A DNA stretch of 64,000 nucleotides from Chaunax sp. Z400. Taxonomy: Eukaryota; Chordata; Actinopteri; Lophiiformes; Chaunacidae. The stretch is from contig CM075204.1 in assembly GCA_037577475.1 (NCBI GenBank), positions 7,628,855-7,692,854 on the forward strand. The letters run 5' to 3'. Each line of letters starts with the position of its first letter. The stretch's first letter is position 1. Below the pieces are notes generated by a model. The model did not search any database and was not told the origin of the DNA. It worked only from the letters and a program-made list of their open reading frames with translations. The translations under genes were made by a program, and so were the position numbers. Below are positions 60,401 through 64,000 of the stretch, one piece after another.

Positions 60401-63208
60401 GTGCGTTGTATCATCTTAGATACACAATGGTTGTGTATCTAGGATGATACACTTTTTAGGCCTTTTAGTTACATGTAGATGCAGTGATTCCACTAACATG
60501 ACCAACGTCTGAGAATAAATATTATGATCTGGAGCTACATGTTTATAGTCCATAAGAGATTCCCCACACATTTTTTTCTGATCATGATGTAATATTACTT
60601 TTACAACATTGTCAGAAAAAACCTTACCATGGTGAAGAAAATAAAAATATAATTCCTGGATCCAGATCCTGATGCAGATTTACACCATCTGTCCATAGCA
60701 CAAGAACAACCCTATACAAAATTTGGTGAAATTTGGTCTCTATCTTTTCAAGGAATTCTTCTAACAAACAAACAATCAACCAAACAAACAGACAAACAAA
60801 CCAATTGACAAAGGTGAACGTTTAACCTGCCCCACAGTAGCTAAGTGCAGTGTATTGACCAACAGGCTGTAGTTATAGTTGCATGAACACCTGCCTTCCC
60901 CATCAGCTGCCAACTACCGAGGTGTCTCACTTTATGTCGTGGAAAGCCGTGTGTGTTGATGCACTTTGGCCATGACAAGTTCAAACAAGAACTAAGCCTC
61001 AGTAAACAAATCACTGAATGCAAATAATCACTTATCAAAAAATTGGTTTGCCAAAAATACACTTATGTACAAACTGTGGAAATGTGTCGTATGCAATGCA
61101 TGTAATGACATGCGCACAAAAACACATTTAAAGTGGGATATAAGACCAAGACAGGCATAGAAATAGAAGTAAATCCAAGACACACCTTTCTTAGTCCAAT
61201 TCAGGCACTGCTACAGTGATTGGGAAACTGAACTTGAAATTTTTCTAACACCACTGACCTCTGACTTCATGTTATTTTAAGGACTGATTTAATACGTTGA
61301 TATAATACCTCTGATTTTAAAGATGTTGTGCCCTTTGACCATCGGATTCTTTCTTTCTGTTCCAAGGTCAAGACTGGAAAGCTGGATCTACACAGGCCAC
61401 GTAGTGAAAGTATCGGTTCATCACTCCATCTGCTCATACGCAGGTGTTCAGGCACACTATTGTGTGCAAGCAGTGCACAGTCACTGTAGTTACATGTGTA
61501 ACATAGAAGAAAATAGACATAAAACATAGATACATGCATATATGAGTAAAACACTGCAGCACCTGGGTCAAGGGAAAATCTAATACATCAATGGTGAGAA
61601 CCCAGCAGAACAGTGATGTATGGAAACACATCAGTGTTCTGTGCAGACTTTCTGCTCTGACACAAACAGATCTACAATTCTTAAATAAACAAGGCTGCTC
61701 ACTTTGTGTTTGTAATGCTCCTTCAGTGATAATAATTATCTGTATCAACTTATGAAAACAGTTTCCCTGCACAAACACTGGTCTCCTTGAAGCTGATATG
61801 AGATAACCTCCTTGGCTCTTCCTGTTTTGTTTTCCACTCAGTGTTCAGACTCATTTGCTTTTTTCTCCTCTCGGGACATTTTCTCTGGAGGTCAATCAAG
61901 GCTTCCTGTGCAGGAAAGGCGTCTTGCAAAAACTTCCATCACAGATTTGATCATGAACCATAGGTCTGAAAGCAAGTAATTCACAATGTACCAACAGATC
62001 TGTCTGAATGGAAACTTCCAAAATAAAAGTGAAGGGCGGCAGGCTGAAAGTAATCACTGCATCTCTGGATCTCTTATATGGTTGTTCTGTGGTTAGACAT
62101 GTAAAAAAGAAACTGAGTTCTCCTTTCATTCCTATTAGTATAACTAGAAAGTACTCGGAGATCGCAGACCTCCGCCAAGGCAGCTCAGTTTCCCCATGTT
62201 GCCATTTCACTCCAAAGCAAAACTACAGTCATTTTGTTGCAGACAGCCTCATCTTGTGGAGCCTTGTAATCATGACATTACAACGGTTCATGTGGTATAA
62301 CTAATAAACGCTAAAAAATTCCTGGATCCAGACGGTGATCCGGATCACCACCAAAATCAAATCGATTGTTCCTTGGGCCACTTCCAAACTCTCCTGAAAA
62401 TTTCATTAATATTTGTCAATAACTTTTTGTATTATCTTGTTAACCAACCAACACCGGCAGGGGTAATGATACTTTCATAATAGAGCAAAACCTTGTATCG
62501 CGATAAAGGATATTTCCTGTCTGGACAAGGATAAATGTCAAAGTATAACACATTTTCTACAAATTTAAAGAATACAAAAAGACCAGAAACTTTGTGACAT
62601 TTCATTATAACGTCTCTTTCTGTTTCTCTCTGTCTGCTCTGTGGACTTTCTTCAACAGCAGAATGTTTTGTTAAGTTCACTTAAAACACGGTTCTGTTTT
62701 TACAACAGCAGGTGAGTCACATATGGTGGAGACATTTTTGTTAAAGATATAGCCAAAGCCAAAAAAATCATAAGATTTCTCAAATGTAGGCGCGGTTTCA
62801 TCACATCGAGATCCAGCAGGAAGCCAAAAGATCAAAACCCGTATATGCAGGTGTATCTGTGTGTGTACGCATATTGTTTTAGATTAATTAATGCTTATAC
62901 TGATATAAAAAGAGACTATTATTATTTCAATAATGTTGTCAGGCTTTATAGAGTTTATCAGTCTCCAAAGGCTGATACAGAAGTGCTGCGTCTCTCTGGA
63001 GTCTTCCTGGTTCTCTGCAAGTATTTATCAGTACGGTGAGAGAGAAGAAGATGGACAGATGAGAGAGAGAAAGTCAGAGCAGTACCTCAAAGGCTCGGTC
63101 CAGCTGGTTCATCTCTCGGAGCTGGTTTCCCTTGGAGAAGTGCAGCTCTGCTCTCACTGCCAGATCACTGGGATTCTGCTGCAGGGCTCTATCCAGGGCA
63201 TCCAGAGC
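53733..63208 (-). CDS. tmtc2: TMTC2-like protein, last three exons (TPR region)
   Basis: TMTC proteins are ER membrane proteins with C-terminal TPRs; the family is linked to O-mannosylation of cadherins. Three minus-strand exons in phase 0 are seen: 63086-63208 (RALQQNPSDLAVRAELHFSK, GNQLREMNQLDRAFE), 59665-59742 (SYKLAVELKPDQSQAWMNMG, GIQHIK) and 53733-53858 (GDYAAARMYYQRALLLSPGS, KLLKENLAKLDRLERRLTGG, stop at 53733-53735). They encode about 108 residues with two to three TPR helices and the conserved C-terminal KLLKENLAKLDRLE. These strings fit the TMTC2 C-terminus as I recall it; another TMTC paralogue is possible. The N-terminal membrane part must lie to the right. The introns are 5.8 and 3.3 kb, full of repeats. 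Confidence 0.8.
54130..54330 (-). repeat. LINE-derived fragment
   Basis: CAGCAGCTCCTGGGTCTGCT and CCCAGTTGGAGGTGCCTTAT resemble a piece of a common fish LINE 3' region lying beyond its reverse transcriptase. It runs up to the ATT microsatellite. Assignment rests on recognition only. Confidence 0.4.
54346..54597. repeat. ATT/ATC trinucleotide microsatellite
   Basis: About 250 bp of ATT with interspersed ATC, GTT and ATG units, showing a higher-order pattern (the block around 54365-54430 recurs at 54468-54530). It gives poly-Ile artefact frames on both strands. It lies in the last TMTC2 intron. Confidence 0.97.
54780..55115 (-). mobile_element. Non-LTR reverse transcriptase fragment
   Basis: The minus strand reads MLRAIWFLYNQSEDFICIPS, IKSNTFSVVARLIQSWHLSL and ILFVIFMDRISGVSKGKESV. 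This is the same RT family segment as at 49726-50205, here covering the part upstream of the YADD box. Degenerate. Confidence 0.75.
55690..56090 (+). mobile_element. Non-LTR reverse transcriptase, C-terminal fragment
   Basis: Plus strand: DILDSYKYLGIPQANRNHDK, then RRSATAENVLRVRQVLRSQL and NKIQAINTYVFPVIRYPAGI, followed by stops. This is the thumb region beyond the RT of a non-LTR element, from a different family than the L2-like copy. Confidence 0.7.
56091..58289. other. TMTC2 intron, unclassified
   Basis: The block 56100-56700 is GC-richer than its surroundings and may be an interspersed element, but I cannot name it. No exon seen. Confidence 0.4.
58290..59485 (+). mobile_element. Tc1-like transposon, nearly full-length transposase, inactivated
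   Basis: Transposase pieces run from MRRNLQPSQVAQVVQVLQDD and VVARRFAVSPSTV (helix-turn-helix) through RTARALQN-type linker sequence and DRFGGGSVMVCGG to QDNARPHVATVCRQF, WSSCSPDLNPVEHLWDVMYR and LIQVWEEIPQDTIHRLI. The DDE-type second Asp (DNARPH) and final Glu (EHLW) are present. Multiple stops and frameshifts inactivate it. The right end TGTTCTGAGCAGTGTATA resembles the terminal repeat of this family; the left terminal repeat is not visible. It carries the 26-bp tandem repeat listed separately and sits in the last TMTC2 intron. Confidence 0.85.
59005..59134. repeat. 26-bp tandem repeat inside the transposase gene
   Basis: Five units of a 26-bp sequence (GTGCAGTGGGCCCCGGGTTC plus CCCCTG) at 59005, 59031, 59057, 59083 and 59109, immediately before GTGCAGGACAATGCC, which encodes the start of DNARPH. 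The single ancestral unit belongs to the transposase; four extra copies expanded from it. As 26 is not a multiple of three, each added copy shifts the frame. Confidence 0.95.
60650..60835 (-). mobile_element. Dispersed CCTCCGCC-family element, fragment
   Basis: ATTCCTGGATCCAGATCCTG and the later CAAACAAACAGACAAACAAA resemble the inner and left parts of the element at 14085-14842 in reverse orientation. Confidence 0.45.
60836..62139. other. TMTC2 intron, no exon seen
   Basis: No conserved exon in either strand; open frames are short and unrelated to known families. Confidence 0.4.
62140..62485 (-). mobile_element. Dispersed CCTCCGCC-family element, reverse copy
   Basis: ACTAGAAAGTACTCGGAGAT and CAGACCTCCGCCAAGG at the left match the reverse complement of the right end of 14085-14842. 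Then come GATCCGGATCACCACCAAAA and, at the right, AACCAACCAACACCGGCAGG. It is shorter than the copy at 14 kb. Confidence 0.6.
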
Positions 63209-64000
63209 CTGGCACAGACAAACACAGTCAACACACATGAACTAGAAAGCACTAAGAGAGGACACCTTTGCCATTGTTGTTAAAACATTGTCAAATAGTC
63301 TTTGAAAAAAAAAAATTTAATTATTGACTTTTAAATATTTACACATTTTTAAATATCTAGATCCTATTTTCAGACTTAATTTAGATTATAATATTTTTTT
63401 ATACAACAATCTTAAAGTTAAAATGCAATATTAAATATAATAGTTTATCTATTGATTTTAAAATAAAGCCCAAAACAAAAAAATGATCAAAGGGTCAGTT
63501 CCTAATGCAATCTCTAGGGCACGCCATAATGAGAAGCCACAGCTTTTCCATAGAGAAGCTATTCAAGGCCCACAACAGATAACTGCTGCTGGAATTCAGT
63601 GAAAATAGCAGTGAATCATCACCAAATCTGATGTCACATTTCCCTTGATTCCCACCTTTAGGCCACTAATGCTGAGGTCAACAGCCCATAAACAATCACT
63701 AGTTCCAGCAGTTTGACCAATGGCTAGTAAGAGCAACACAGTGTGCCTCAGGCAACAGAAATTGTGAAATGATGCTATGTGGACAAATGTGAATATGAGA
63801 TACCCTGACAAGGCTCATCTGTACTGATGGTGCGCAGACATGAAATCACATACGATGACATCCTCAGGTACGTAGTTTTGAACGTATCCAGAAAAATGAC
63901 CTGTGTCTTCTGTCTGTGAGGGTCAGGCGTTGTTTTTAGGACAGTACTGACAGCTATTGATAACCACTGTGGGATCTCTGTCTATTGCTTTCTTTTGCAA
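63209..64000. other. TMTC2 intron continuing beyond the window
   Basis: No further TPR exon recognised on the minus strand up to the window edge. AT-rich low complexity at 63300-63480. Confidence 0.45.

Overview
This is a vertebrate nuclear DNA window, almost certainly from a ray-finned (teleost) fish. Coding sequence lies in short exons with GT/AG borders. The intergenic and intronic DNA is full of dinucleotide microsatellites, Tc1-type DNA transposon remnants, L1- and L2-type LINE pieces and tRNA-derived SINEs. There is no bacterial or organellar organisation.

Layout: (1) 1-18 kb is the 5' part of COG5 on the minus strand (exons 1-6, start codon at 18027; the rest lies left of the window). 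The three-exon orphan receptor GPR22 sits on the plus strand (3166-7645) inside a COG5 intron, the nested arrangement known in other vertebrates. (2) 18.7-21.6 kb holds a decayed plus-strand copy of a KIF23-like kinesin motor domain, head to head with COG5. (3) 25.5-30.0 kb holds a minus-strand, 13-exon gene whose splice phases all agree. It encodes a predicted 900-residue protein with two HIPK-type kinase domains in tandem; the two domains have lost different catalytic features. This is the most unusual object in the window. (4) 32.2-32.4 kb has a lone final exon of methionine-R-sulfoxide reductase B3. (5) 36.1-43.6 kb is a complete 19-exon canonical poly(A) polymerase gene, a divergent PAPOLA/PAPOLG-family paralogue (682 residues predicted). 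(6) 44-53.7 kb has no gene I can support, only repeats. (7) 53.7-63.2 kb carries the last three exons of a TMTC2-like TPR protein on the minus strand, with repeat-filled introns; the gene continues to the right.

The genes do not form one pathway: Golgi tethering (COG5), an orphan GPCR, a kinase-like protein, nuclear mRNA polyadenylation and ER O-mannosylation are simply neighbours. Exon borders were read by eye from splice consensus, reading phase and recalled family sequence; no alignment or RNA data were available. Family names for repeats rest on recognition and should be treated as such.
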